DNA from: Fidelibacterota bacterium
GTDB lineage: Bacteria > Bipolaricaulota > Bipolaricaulia > UBA7950 > UBA9294
NCBI GenBank assembly: GCA_024278395.1
Contig: JAJRTG010000077.1
Location: 1 to 5,356 of the forward strand
DNA length: 5,356 nt
Reading direction: 5' to 3'
Shown here piece by piece: positions 1 through 5,356 of this stretch. How positions within the stretch are numbered: position 1 is the stretch's first letter; every line of letters begins with the position of its first letter. The position numbers and the translations under genes were made by a program. The notes beneath the pieces are model-generated. The model worked only from the letters and a program-made list of their open reading frames with translations, was not told where the DNA came from and made no database searches.

Positions 1-93
1 GCGATGGTGCAGCGCTATGCCGGGCGGCTTTCGGGACCGCTTCTCGATCGCATCGATATCCAGATCGAGATGCCCCGTGTGCGCTACGAGGAA
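1..93 (+). repeat. 93-base terminal direct repeat, left copy
   Basis: Bases 1-93 are identical to bases 5264-5356, in the same orientation, with no mismatch found by eye. Both copies lie inside comM coding sequence in the same reading frame. Such an end overlap arises from a circular molecule cut open, from a tandem repeat, or from an assembler stopping inside a repeat that occurs twice in the sample. Confidence 0.97.
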
Positions 94-438
94 CTGACCG
101 GCCGGGAGGAGCAAGAGAGCTCCGCCGCCGTGAGACGCCGGGTTTTCGCGGCGCGGAAGCTGCAGCAGGCCCGCCTCGCTTCGGTGGCGCGCACATTCAC
201 CAACTCGCGCATGGGCCCGCGCCAGATCCGGGAGTTCTGCGCTCTCGACACCGAGGGGGAGTCGCTCCTCGAGACCGCCATGGAGAAGCTCTCGCTCTCC
301 GCGCGCGCCTACGCCCGGATCCTGCGCGTGGCGCGCACCATCGCCGACCTCGAAGACGAGAAGAACATCCACGCCGCCCACGTCGCCGAGGCGATCCAGT
401 ACCGCTCCCTCGACCGGCCGCGGTACCGGGGGGAGTGA
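1..438 (+). CDS. comM: ComM (Mg-chelatase-like AAA+ protein), C-terminal part, 5' end outside window
   Basis: This is the last 145 codons of a ComM/YifB-family protein, open from the first base (GCG ATG GTG) to TGA at 436-438. ComM is known as a hexameric AAA+ helicase that promotes branch migration of incoming DNA during natural transformation. Visible family landmarks are QRYAGRLSGPLLDRIDIQIE near the start, the segment ESSAAVRRRV, then SRMGPRQIREFCALD, and the C-terminal helical block LSARAYARILRVARTIADL followed by HVAEAIQYRSLDR. These belong to the Mg-chelatase C-terminal domain that follows the AAA+ core. The usual length is about 500 residues, so the Walker motifs and N-terminal domain are missing. 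The ATG at position 4 is an internal Met, not a start. The frame continues in phase from the 5213-5356 piece if the ends are joined. Family assignment is secure; whether the gene is complete elsewhere is unknown. Confidence 0.9.
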   Translation, partial: AMVQRYAGRLSGPLLDRIDIQIEMPRVRYEELTGREEQESSAAVRRRVFAARKLQQARLASVARTFTNSRMGPRQIREFCALDTEGESLLETAMEKLSLSARAYARILRVARTIADLEDEKNIHAAHVAEAIQYRSLDRPRYRGE

Positions 439-478
439 GGGGGAAAGATGACTTGCCCGATCGTCGCAGGAGAACGGG

Positions 479-503
479 AGGGCAGTGCTTGATTGCTGTC
501 CCT
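479..503 (+). terminator. Weak hairpin downstream of comM fragment 1
   Basis: The arms AGGGCAG (479-485) and CTGTCCCT (496-503) can pair with a single bulged T, around a loop of about ten bases. It lies 40 bases after the comM stop, between two convergent genes, where a bidirectional terminator would be expected. There is no T-run on either side, so an intrinsic terminator is not well supported. The rest of 439-560 shows no gene or clear signal. Confidence 0.2.
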
Positions 504-560
504 TCGCTGCGAACGATCGCCCTGATCAACTCTGTCGAATTGTTCGCTCTTTCGAGTCTA

Positions 561-863
561 TCAGAACAGTCTCTTCACTCGGCCCCAAGTGGATTGCCTC
601 ACGCTCGTTGCCGGCGCAATGCGAACAGCACCACCGACCGAGCCGAAGGGATGCCCGCTTACGAAGTTCTCATCGACCCACAGGCTGTTCGACTCATCAA
701 CCTTGAGCTCGGCGATTGGCACCGGTCCGCTTCCGACAAGATCTTCCGCTTGTACTCCAAGGGGAAACGACGTCGCTGGGCCTTCGAAGACACCTCCACG
801 TCCTCTCCCGCTACCAAGGATGCTGACTCGCCTTCCATCTCTCATCCCGTCTCGCCCTCTACA
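561..863 (-). pseudogene. Remnant of a secreted cohesin-like protein ending WGRVKRLF
   Basis: The minus-strand frame is open from 863 to TGA at 561-563 and has an internal ATG at 843-845. It has no signal peptide and lacks the N-terminal half seen in its relative at 1267-1824. The shared part includes LGVQAEDLVGSGPVPIAEL against the LIYQAAAENS segment of the relative, then FGSVGGAVRI against FDSFVGAHVEI. The end, STWGRVKRLF, matches STTWGDVKRLFR but lacks the final Arg. It is convergent with comM fragment 1, exactly as the intact relative is with comM fragment 2. A TAG at 864-866 stops the frame upstream, and the second comM piece begins about 25 bases beyond. I read it as the 3' half of a gene cut off by the event that placed comM fragment 2 next to it. 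The paralogy rests mostly on the C-terminal motif, so the upstream alignment is tentative. Confidence 0.6.
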
Positions 864-888
864 CTAAACTCCAAGGAGTGGGTGTCTC

Positions 889-1253
889 AAGATCGTTGGC
901 AGAGAGGGGCTCTCCGGCGTCGGCACTGGCGAGAAGTCCGCCGTCATCCGCGAGCGAGTTGTACGCGCCAGCGAGGTGCAGCGCCGCTGCTTCGCCCCCC
1001 GCACCACTCCCCTCACCAACGGCCGCATGACGCACGCCGAGATCCGGAAGCACTGCGCGCTGGACAAAGAGGAACGTCCCTCCTCCGCGCCGCGATGGAT
1101 AAGCTGCAGCTCTCCGCCCGCGCCCACGACCGGATCCTTCGCGTGGCAGGGACCATCGCCGATCTCGCGGGCGAGGAGCAGATCGCCGCCGATCACGTAG
1201 CCGAGGCGGTGCAGTACCGGAGCCTCGACCGGCCAAGGTGGCGGGGGGAGTGA
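889..1253 (+). pseudogene. comM: comM 3' fragment 2, diverged and frameshifted
   Basis: This is a second ComM C-terminus. The first part reads EKSAVIRERVVRASEVQRR, then TNGRMTHAEIRKHCALDKE, in the frame used at 889-1074. The reading then moves to another frame at 1077 and continues SLLRAAMDKLQLSARAHDRI to DRPRWRGE and TGA at 1251-1253. Alignment with fragment 1 puts a one-base deletion at about 1075-1076, where two bases (CG) stand for a codon. Over the last 59 residues the two copies agree at 43 positions, so this is an old or foreign copy and not a recent duplicate. Similarity to fragment 1 starts near 889-907, at VGREGLSG against VRYEELTG, and nothing of the AAA+ core precedes it. The fragment therefore lacks both an N-terminus and an intact frame, and should be non-functional. 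Confidence 0.85.
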
Positions 1254-1266
1254 GGGGGGGCGGAGG

Positions 1267-1824
1267 TCAGCGGAAGAGCCTCTTCACGTCCCCCCAGGTC
1301 GTGCTCTTCGCGGCGGTCGGGCCCTGGATCTCGACATGAGCCCCTACGAAGCTGTCGAAACGCGCGGTGAAAAAGTAGCTCATGTAAAACGACCGCGTCA
1401 GGTCGACCTCCAAAGTGCCGAGACTGTTCTCGGCCGCGGCTTGGTAGATCAGGGAAGCGACATGGAGCGATGACCCCGGCAGACCGGAAAGAAGAGGATC
1501 ATAGGCGGAGACGAAGACCGTGTCGGCCTGATCTGTGACGGGTGAGGACTGCCACGGATGAGGAAGGAGGATCTCGCCGTCGAGGAAGCCCAGCGCACCA
1601 TTGTCGACGATGTAGATACCGAAGAACCACCAGAAGCTCGCGGGAAACCCGAATCCCTGGCTGTCGATCCACACATCGACGGCGACCGAGTCGCCGGCCG
1701 ACACCGAAATGGAGTCCGGACCGTTGCCGAGCTGGCCGTCGAGGTCGAGTTCCCCAATCATGTCCGCCGAAAGCGGCGGAGCGAGGATCGCCAGGACAAG
1801 CCCGATGAGAATACGATGTTTCAT
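1267..1824 (-). CDS. Secreted cohesin-like small protein with C-terminal WGDVKRLFR motif
   Basis: The 185-residue product begins with a clear signal peptide (MKHRILIGLVLAILAPPLSA, cut probably near residue 20). The mature part opens GELDLDGQLGNGPDSISVSA, closely resembling the start of the mature protease encoded upstream (VADLDSNVTNGPDTTGVDKG). Both continue with a beta-rich pattern ending in FVGAHVEI and FEGAKVCV respectively, so they probably share a cohesin-like (Ig-type) domain. The protein ends TTWGDVKRLFR, a motif repeated in the remnant at 561-863. The start is well set: GGAGG lies 7 bases upstream of ATG. The gene is the last of a minus-strand run after the protease and stops 13 bases from the convergent comM fragment 2. 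It has no catalytic motif; a binding, adhesion or surface role is inference only. I do not recognise a named family. Confidence 0.75.
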   Translation of the reverse strand: MKHRILIGLVLAILAPPLSADMIGELDLDGQLGNGPDSISVSAGDSVAVDVWIDSQGFGFPASFWWFFGIYIVDNGALGFLDGEILLPHPWQSSPVTDQADTVFVSAYDPLLSGLPGSSLHVASLIYQAAAENSLGTLEVDLTRSFYMSYFFTARFDSFVGAHVEIQGPTAAKSTTWGDVKRLFR

Positions 1825-4693
1825 ACCATGACCTCCCGATCCACCTTACGAGGGTGATCTTGGTCGTTCGGCGAAGGTCCGCCGCCTGGATGCTTACGAA
1901 GTAGGTCCCCGATGCCACCCGGCGTCCGGCATCGTCCCGGCCGTTCCAGACGATCGTATGAAGCCGGGCCTGCGCCATGGCATGAAAGAGCGTCCGGATT
2001 CTCCTTCCGCGGATGTCGAAGACGGTGACATCGGCCATGCCCGCATCGTCGAGGCGAAACCGGATCTCCACGGTCGGGTTGAACGGATTCGGCACCGCCT
2101 CGAACGCCGAGAGTGGGTCGCGGGAATCCTGCCCGTCTTCCGTAAGTACGGACGTCGGGTCGACGAGGCCGAAAACCGCATAGGCCCATTGTACCGGATT
2201 CTGGGGATCGGTCGGGTCGAAGGGCGCCCAGACGGTGTCGGTCGGGGAAAGAGGAAATCGCCAGAAGTAGCTCGTGAGGCGAATCTCATTCGTGGGGAGG
2301 AAACTCGCCATGCAGTATCGATCGCGGAATAGAACCGCCTTTTCAATCGTTCCGCCGAGAGAATCGGAAAACTGCAGCGAGTCGCCTGGAGTCCACCCGC
2401 TCGACTGGAAGGACTGGGTAGGCAGCCCGTGACCGATGCCGGCGACGACAACGGAATCTCCCAAGTATTGAGCATGGAGATTGACAGTCTTGGTTGCCTT
2501 GTAGACCTGGACGTTGGAATACTCCCCGTCGACGAGAGTGTCGCCCGAGGGGGAGACGACGGGGATGTACTCCCCCGCGGTACAGAGGATGACGTTCTTC
2601 GTTTCGTGAAGAGCTACCGAGTCCCCATCCAGCCCGCTCGTCGTGAATCGCCCGCGGCGGAACCGGTCCGGGTCGGTGAAGCGGATCGAGTTCCGGGCAT
2701 TCAGAAAGCCGTGACCGTAGTACTTGTCATGACCGGGGATCGTGTCCGCCTTGCTCTCTACCGCTCCGGCGATGACAAGCGCTTCGAGTTCCTCGTGGAG
2801 CGAGTGATCTCCATGGACATCGTAGAGTCGTGAGGCCAGGAGGGCGGCGGTTCCGGCGACCATGGGGGATGCCGCGGAGGACCCTCCGAAGGGCGCCCAC
2901 CAGGGGGCGTTCCATGTCGGCGCCATGGCATCGTGCCCCGGGGCCATGACGTCGTTCCATCGGCCGTAGGAGCTGCCATTCCAAGTTCCGAAGAATCGTT
3001 CCCCCGTGATCCGGCCATTGCTCACAGCAATCGTTCGGTTCGTCTGGGAGGCTGCCGGCAGGGGGCGAAAGTTTGGCTGGTTGAGGTTTCCGATTGCGGC
3101 GACGATGGAGATCCCGGCCTGGTAAGCTCGGGCGAGGGCCTCTGCGTAGGCCAGTCCGCCCGATCCATTGCTGAAGTTCATCACGTCGATCTGGTCTGTG
3201 ATTGCTTGATCGAGGGCCGCGATCATGCCGATCGGGGCGGCGCACTCGGGCGGTTGCGTCCCCACGATGTAGTACATCTTGGTACGAACCATGGTCAGAG
3301 AGTTGGCATCGACTCCGCCCGCAACGCCAGCCGTCCCGATGTACAGCGTATCCGCGGGGCTCCGGCGGTTGTGCGTCAAACCTGCCGCGATGCCAATTAC
3401 CGATGTTCCATGTCCGCTTGAAGCCCACGGGGTCAGGGAGTCGGATGGCCAGCAGGTATCGTAGAACTCATACACCAGGTTGCTGTCCGGATAGGTGACG
3501 AAATCGGGATGAAAGGATCTCAGCCCGGTGTCAACGATACCCAGTCGAATCGCGGGATTACCGGTTGTCCGTCGCCATGCGCCCGGCGCGTCGATTCCGT
3601 AGCGGAGGGGAGACCCGGATGTATCGATCGGTTGGGCCCATGCTTGCTCGTCGAGGGCGTAGAGGGAGTCCCCCGGAGTCGTATCGGGAACACTCGGGAA
3701 CCCGAAGGAATCCCACCCGATGAGCGGTTCTGCATAGACATAGGTGTCCGATGCCGCTTCAAGTCTCTTGAGAATGTCAGTGGTCGTCGAGCTTCCCCTG
3801 AGAACGTATGTCCGCGCACGGCTCTCGTAGTTGATGGAGAAACCATCAGAAGTCGGTATCGCGGGGTTTGCAGGCGACCAAGAGGCCGACGGATTCCAAG
3901 CCAGACGACGCCACTGATCGACTCCAGCTAGCTGGAACGCTTTCATCAATGTAGGGGAACCGATCGTAACCGCGGAAATGGGCCCATCGGGAGCGTTCCA
4001 TGCATCAGGTACGAACGCCCCCTTCCGGAACTGAACGATGACCATCCCCTCAAGAATGTCGGCACTGGCTGGCGGGTAGGAGGTGATGCCCTTCACGGGG
4101 AACCGTGCAGGGGGAGTCCCATCGGTGGTGGACCCGCCATCTCCCTCCTCCGGTCCCGTTCCATCAACCTGCTGGCCGCTCACACAGACCTTGGCGCCTT
4201 CGAAACCGGCGAAGCTCTGCTCGGCCAGACCGGTGTCCATCCAGCCCGAGAGAGCAAGATCTCCGATGAACGCGGGGCAGACACCCTTTCTCTTCGCCTT
4301 GAACTGCAGGCGGGCAATCTCCGTCGGGGTGTGAAGCGGGGTCGCGAAACCGAAGTCGGTCCCCTGCAGGAGGATGGTGCCGTTCGCCTGCACTTGAACC
4401 GGCGTATCCGTCCAGCCGTTCGGAGTGAGGTAGATCGCAGTGACCGTATCGGAGATCCACTCCAGCGTCCCGGAGGTATCGCCGAAGGTGATCCCGAAGG
4501 CGTAGAGGGAATCCGCCCCGGTGATCCAGAGACGAACGAGCACGGTGTCGCCTTTGTCGACACCGGTCGTGTCGGGACCGTTGGTGACGTTGGAGTCAAG
4601 ATCCGCGACGATCGAGGGATCCGCGGGGGCGGCGGACGACGCGAAGAAGGCAAGGAGCGCGATCACGCTGGGTATGACGATGGGAAGACGCAT
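1499..4693 (-). CDS. Secreted S8 family subtilisin-like serine protease with FlgD-type tail; read-through 3' end
   Basis: The open frame is 1064 codons, but recognisable protein ends at residue 950 (base 1844). Order of parts: signal peptide 1-24 (cleavage after SSAAPA), cohesin-like domain about 27-172, Gly/Ser/Thr/Pro linker about 173-197, propeptide-like region about 212-325, and S8 catalytic domain about 365-670. The triad is visible as D388 (GIVDTG), H428 (SSGHGTS) and S606 (GGSSAASPMVAG), with oxyanion Asn N536 (AAIGN). A beta-rich region follows, then a FlgD/Por-type Ig-like tail at about 865-950 (PNPFNPT, VASGTYF, KITLVR). Such tails are used for secretion or surface attachment in FCB-type bacteria. 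All catalytic residues are present, so the enzyme should be active on proteins outside the cytoplasm. Residues 951-1064 are the neighbouring gene read out of frame: the true stop has been lost or shifted by an indel. The start is the only Met before a signal peptide. Confidence 0.9.
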   Translation of the reverse strand: MRLPIVIPSVIALLAFFASSAAPADPSIVADLDSNVTNGPDTTGVDKGDTVLVRLWITGADSLYAFGITFGDTSGTLEWISDTVTAIYLTPNGWTDTPVQVQANGTILLQGTDFGFATPLHTPTEIARLQFKAKRKGVCPAFIGDLALSGWMDTGLAEQSFAGFEGAKVCVSGQQVDGTGPEEGDGGSTTDGTPPARFPVKGITSYPPASADILEGMVIVQFRKGAFVPDAWNAPDGPISAVTIGSPTLMKAFQLAGVDQWRRLAWNPSASWSPANPAIPTSDGFSINYESRARTYVLRGSSTTTDILKRLEAASDTYVYAEPLIGWDSFGFPSVPDTTPGDSLYALDEQAWAQPIDTSGSPLRYGIDAPGAWRRTTGNPAIRLGIVDTGLRSFHPDFVTYPDSNLVYEFYDTCWPSDSLTPWASSGHGTSVIGIAAGLTHNRRSPADTLYIGTAGVAGGVDANSLTMVRTKMYYIVGTQPPECAAPIGMIAALDQAITDQIDVMNFSNGSGGLAYAEALARAYQAGISIVAAIGNLNQPNFRPLPAASQTNRTIAVSNGRITGERFFGTWNGSSYGRWNDVMAPGHDAMAPTWNAPWWAPFGGSSAASPMVAGTAALLASRLYDVHGDHSLHEELEALVIAGAVESKADTIPGHDKYYGHGFLNARNSIRFTDPDRFRRGRFTTSGLDGDSVALHETKNVILCTAGEYIPVVSPSGDTLVDGEYSNVQVYKATKTVNLHAQYLGDSVVVAGIGHGLPTQSFQSSGWTPGDSLQFSDSLGGTIEKAVLFRDRYCMASFLPTNEIRLTSYFWRFPLSPTDTVWAPFDPTDPQNPVQWAYAVFGLVDPTSVLTEDGQDSRDPLSAFEAVPNPFNPTVEIRFRLDDAGMADVTVFDIRGRRIRTLFHAMAQARLHTIVWNGRDDAGRRVASGTYFVSIQAADLRRTTKITLVRWIGRSWYETSYSHRACPGDPRSAAFGGHDWGTRPRRPARQRSGLHFGVGRRLGRRRCVDRQPGIRVSRELLVVLRYLHRRQWCAGLPRRRDPPSSSVAVLTRHRSGRHGLRLRL
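1832..1836 (-). promoter_or_regulatory. Ribosome binding site of the small secreted protein
   Basis: On the minus strand GGAGG (within CGGGAGGTC) stands 7 bases before the ATG at 1824-1822. It fixes the start of the 185-residue protein. It falls at the end of the protease gene, so the two genes are probably translated from one message. An ATGA overlap (TGA 1823-1821 with ATG 1824-1822) exists in a frame one base away from the protease frame. Confidence 0.7.
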
Positions 4694-4700
4694 CGGACAA

Positions 4701-4722
4701 GCCCTCTCTCACGCGAGAGGGC
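4701..4722 (-). promoter_or_regulatory. Hairpin covering the protease ribosome binding site
   Basis: GCCCTCTC and GAGAGGGC form a perfect 8-base stem around a 6-base loop. On the minus-strand message the 3' arm contains the purine-rich GAGAGAGGG, the only Shine-Dalgarno candidate for the protease start, and lies about 8 bases before the ATG at 4693. The stem would hide this site unless melted. A role in translational control is inferred from position; a terminator is unlikely because no T-run follows. Confidence 0.45.
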
Positions 4723-4808
4723 ATGGGTGTCGTACTGGAGGAGTAGTGATACCCTCTCGGCGGTGAAAACGGCGCCGGGAGTTCCGCATGGCGATCGAGT
4801 ACACATTC

Positions 4809-4840
4809 AGCATACCGCGGGGGGGGGGGAAAAACGTCAA
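4809..4840 (-). promoter_or_regulatory. Possible promoter with C11 tract in the spacer, upstream of the protease
   Basis: On the minus strand TTGACG (4840-4835) resembles a -35 box and TATGCT (4814-4809) a -10 box. They are 20 bases apart, and the spacer contains T5 followed by C11 (G11 at 4819-4829 on the plus strand). The usual spacing is about 17, so the promoter as written would be weak. It is the best candidate in the 208-base gap 4694-4901, which holds no gene I can support. The transcript leader would be about 105-110 bases and include the hairpin at 4701-4722. Confidence 0.3.
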
Positions 4841-4901
4841 GACTTCGGCGGACGATTTCGACCGGTTTCTCGCGCTCTTCCTGACTCCCGGATGGGCGGT
4901 C

Positions 4902-5210
4902 TTACCAGGAAGGCTGCTTGGCCAATCGGAGGATCGCGAACTCGTCGGCAGGAACGTCGCGGGCCAGGGACGGAGCGCATCCCAGAAACCGAATAATCCC
5001 CGGCCATTGCCGGGGCAACGGATGGGTTGCGTTGCATTCCCAGAATCGGTAGGTATCCGTAGCCACCCCGATCTTCTCGGCGACCTCCCTCTGGAGCAGT
5101 CCGAGGTCCATCCGTCGCTTCCGGAGATGATCCCCTAACGTCTTGAGTTCCCTAGGATAAGCCGCGTCAAGGGGTTTCGGGGCTTTCAGGGTCCACCCGC
5201 AAAAAGGCAA
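4902..5210 (-). CDS. XRE-family helix-turn-helix protein
   Basis: The 102-residue product has one DNA-binding domain at about residues 24-80. LKTLGDHLRKRRMDLGLLQR forms the first helices, EVAEKIGVATDTYRFWE is the helix-turn-helix pair, and PGIIRFLGCAP closes the domain. This matches the short Cro/C1-type regulators that typically read KTLGDHLRKRR..LGL.Q.EVA..IGV...T...WE and end IIxFLGYxP. The N-terminal extension MPFCGWTLKAPKP also resembles one that I recall from that group, which supports the start at TTG (5210-5208); an ATG would be usual there. A weak CAGGG lies 5 bases upstream. The C-terminal tail of about 20 residues is uninformative. It precedes the protease on the same strand by 208 bases and could regulate it or itself; no operator is evident. 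Its start directly touches the third comM fragment, leaving no room for an ordinary promoter outside comM sequence. Confidence 0.8.
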   Translation of the reverse strand: MPFCGWTLKAPKPLDAAYPRELKTLGDHLRKRRMDLGLLQREVAEKIGVATDTYRFWECNATHPLPRQWPGIIRFLGCAPSLARDVPADEFAILRLAKQPSW

Positions 5211-5212
5211 CG

Positions 5213-5356
5213 CAACCCTGCCCGTGCGGATACGCCGGGGAACCGCGCTGCACGTGCGACCCGGCGATGGTGCAGCGCTATGCCGGGCGGCTTTCGGGAC
5301 CGCTTCTCGATCGCATCGATATCCAGATCGAGATGCCCCGTGTGCGCTACGAGGAA
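5213..5356 (+). CDS. comM: comM fragment 3, internal part, truncated at both ends
   Basis: The frame reads QPCPCGYAGEPRCTCDPAMV, then QRYAGRLSGPLLDRIDIQIE, ending at YEE at the window edge. The ComM family normally has AAMNPCPCGY at this place, followed by a second Cys pair, so the CPCG...CTC cysteine cluster is preserved. Upstream of CPCG the family sequence is lost at once: the codons for the expected RFxLVAAMN are replaced by the 5' end of the XRE gene. AAC-CC-TGC in place of AAC-CCC-TGC hints at a one-base loss at the very edge. The last 93 bases equal bases 1-93, so this is the same gene as fragment 1, or a copy identical over that stretch. No start codon or ribosome binding site is seen for it. 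Confidence 0.8.
5264..5356 (+). repeat. 93-base terminal direct repeat, right copy
   Basis: It is identical to bases 1-93. The 51 bases before it (5213-5263) continue the comM reading frame upstream and have no counterpart at the left end, because the window starts there. The repeat length therefore only gives a lower limit if the two ends are separate genomic copies. Confidence 0.97.

Noticed and set aside
435..1253. Single 272-codon plus-strand gene ending in a ComM-like C-terminus
   Set aside because: Only the part after 1077 is comM. The upstream part is antisense to the 561-863 remnant and then an out-of-frame reading of the comM fragment, so this is a mosaic frame and not one gene.
1821..2189. 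Minus-strand 122-codon frame overlapping the protease tail
   Set aside because: It is the protease's FlgD-type region read one base out of frame (Arg/Pro-rich). Only its final TGA is of interest, as a possible original stop.
2727..3428. 233-codon minus-strand frame inside the protease
   Set aside because: It is an Arg/Gly/Pro-rich shadow of the catalytic domain, which carries the complete Asp-His-Ser motifs in the other frame.
4331..4996. 221-codon plus-strand frame
   Set aside because: It is antisense to the protease signal peptide, cohesin-like domain and leader. It is charged and low in complexity, with no recognisable motif.
4788..5138. Plus-strand frame with a fair ribosome site (GGGAG) and start MAIEYTFSIPRGGG
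   Set aside because: Most of it is antisense to the well-supported XRE gene, and the first 38 codons cross the G11 tract and match nothing known to me. A short gene there cannot be fully excluded.
5205..5356. Terminal inverted repeats or transposon ends flanking the accessory block
   Set aside because: The repeats at the two ends are direct and lie in coding sequence; no inverted pair or target-site duplication was found by eye.

Overview
The window is GC-rich DNA, probably a metagenomic contig from a diderm bacterium of the FCB/Eisenbacteria kind. That guess rests on one feature: the large secreted protease ends in a FlgD/Por-type tail (PNPFNP...VFDIRGRRIRTL...WNGRDDAGRRVASGTYFV), which is typical of those groups. 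No rRNA, tRNA, CRISPR array, transposase or integrase is visible.

Layout. (1) Bases 1-438, plus strand: 3' end of a comM gene (Mg-chelatase-like AAA+ protein), intact to its stop. (2) 561-863, minus strand: remnant of a secreted cohesin-like protein, convergent with comM and ending WGRVKRLF. (3) About 889-1253, plus strand: a second, diverged and frameshifted comM 3' end. (4) 1267-1824, minus strand: an intact 185-residue secreted protein ending WGDVKRLFR, convergent with the second comM piece just as the remnant is with the first. (5) 4693 down to about 1844, minus strand: a secreted S8 subtilase of about 950 residues. Its natural stop is missing, so its frame runs on into gene 4. (6) 4902-5210, minus strand: a 102-residue XRE-type helix-turn-helix protein. 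(7) 5213-5356, plus strand: a third comM piece whose last 93 bases are identical to bases 1-93.

The minus-strand genes look like one accessory block: a regulator, a protease and a small secreted protein that shares the protease's N-terminal domain type. The block lies between comM fragments that all point the same way. Because of the 93-base terminal repeat, the sequence can be closed into a circle of 5263 bases. The comM frame reads straight through that join, but the joined gene would still be only the C-terminal 165 codons or so and would start against the XRE gene. The data fit a circular or tandemly repeated element carrying a comM 3' end, repeated recombination at a comM hotspot, or an assembly overlap between repeat copies. 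Sequence alone does not separate these.

Smaller signals are a G11 (minus-strand C11) tract between possible -35 and -10 boxes upstream of the protease, a hairpin that appears to cover the protease's ribosome binding site, and a duplicated unit of comM 3' end plus convergent WGxVKRLF gene at 1-1824.
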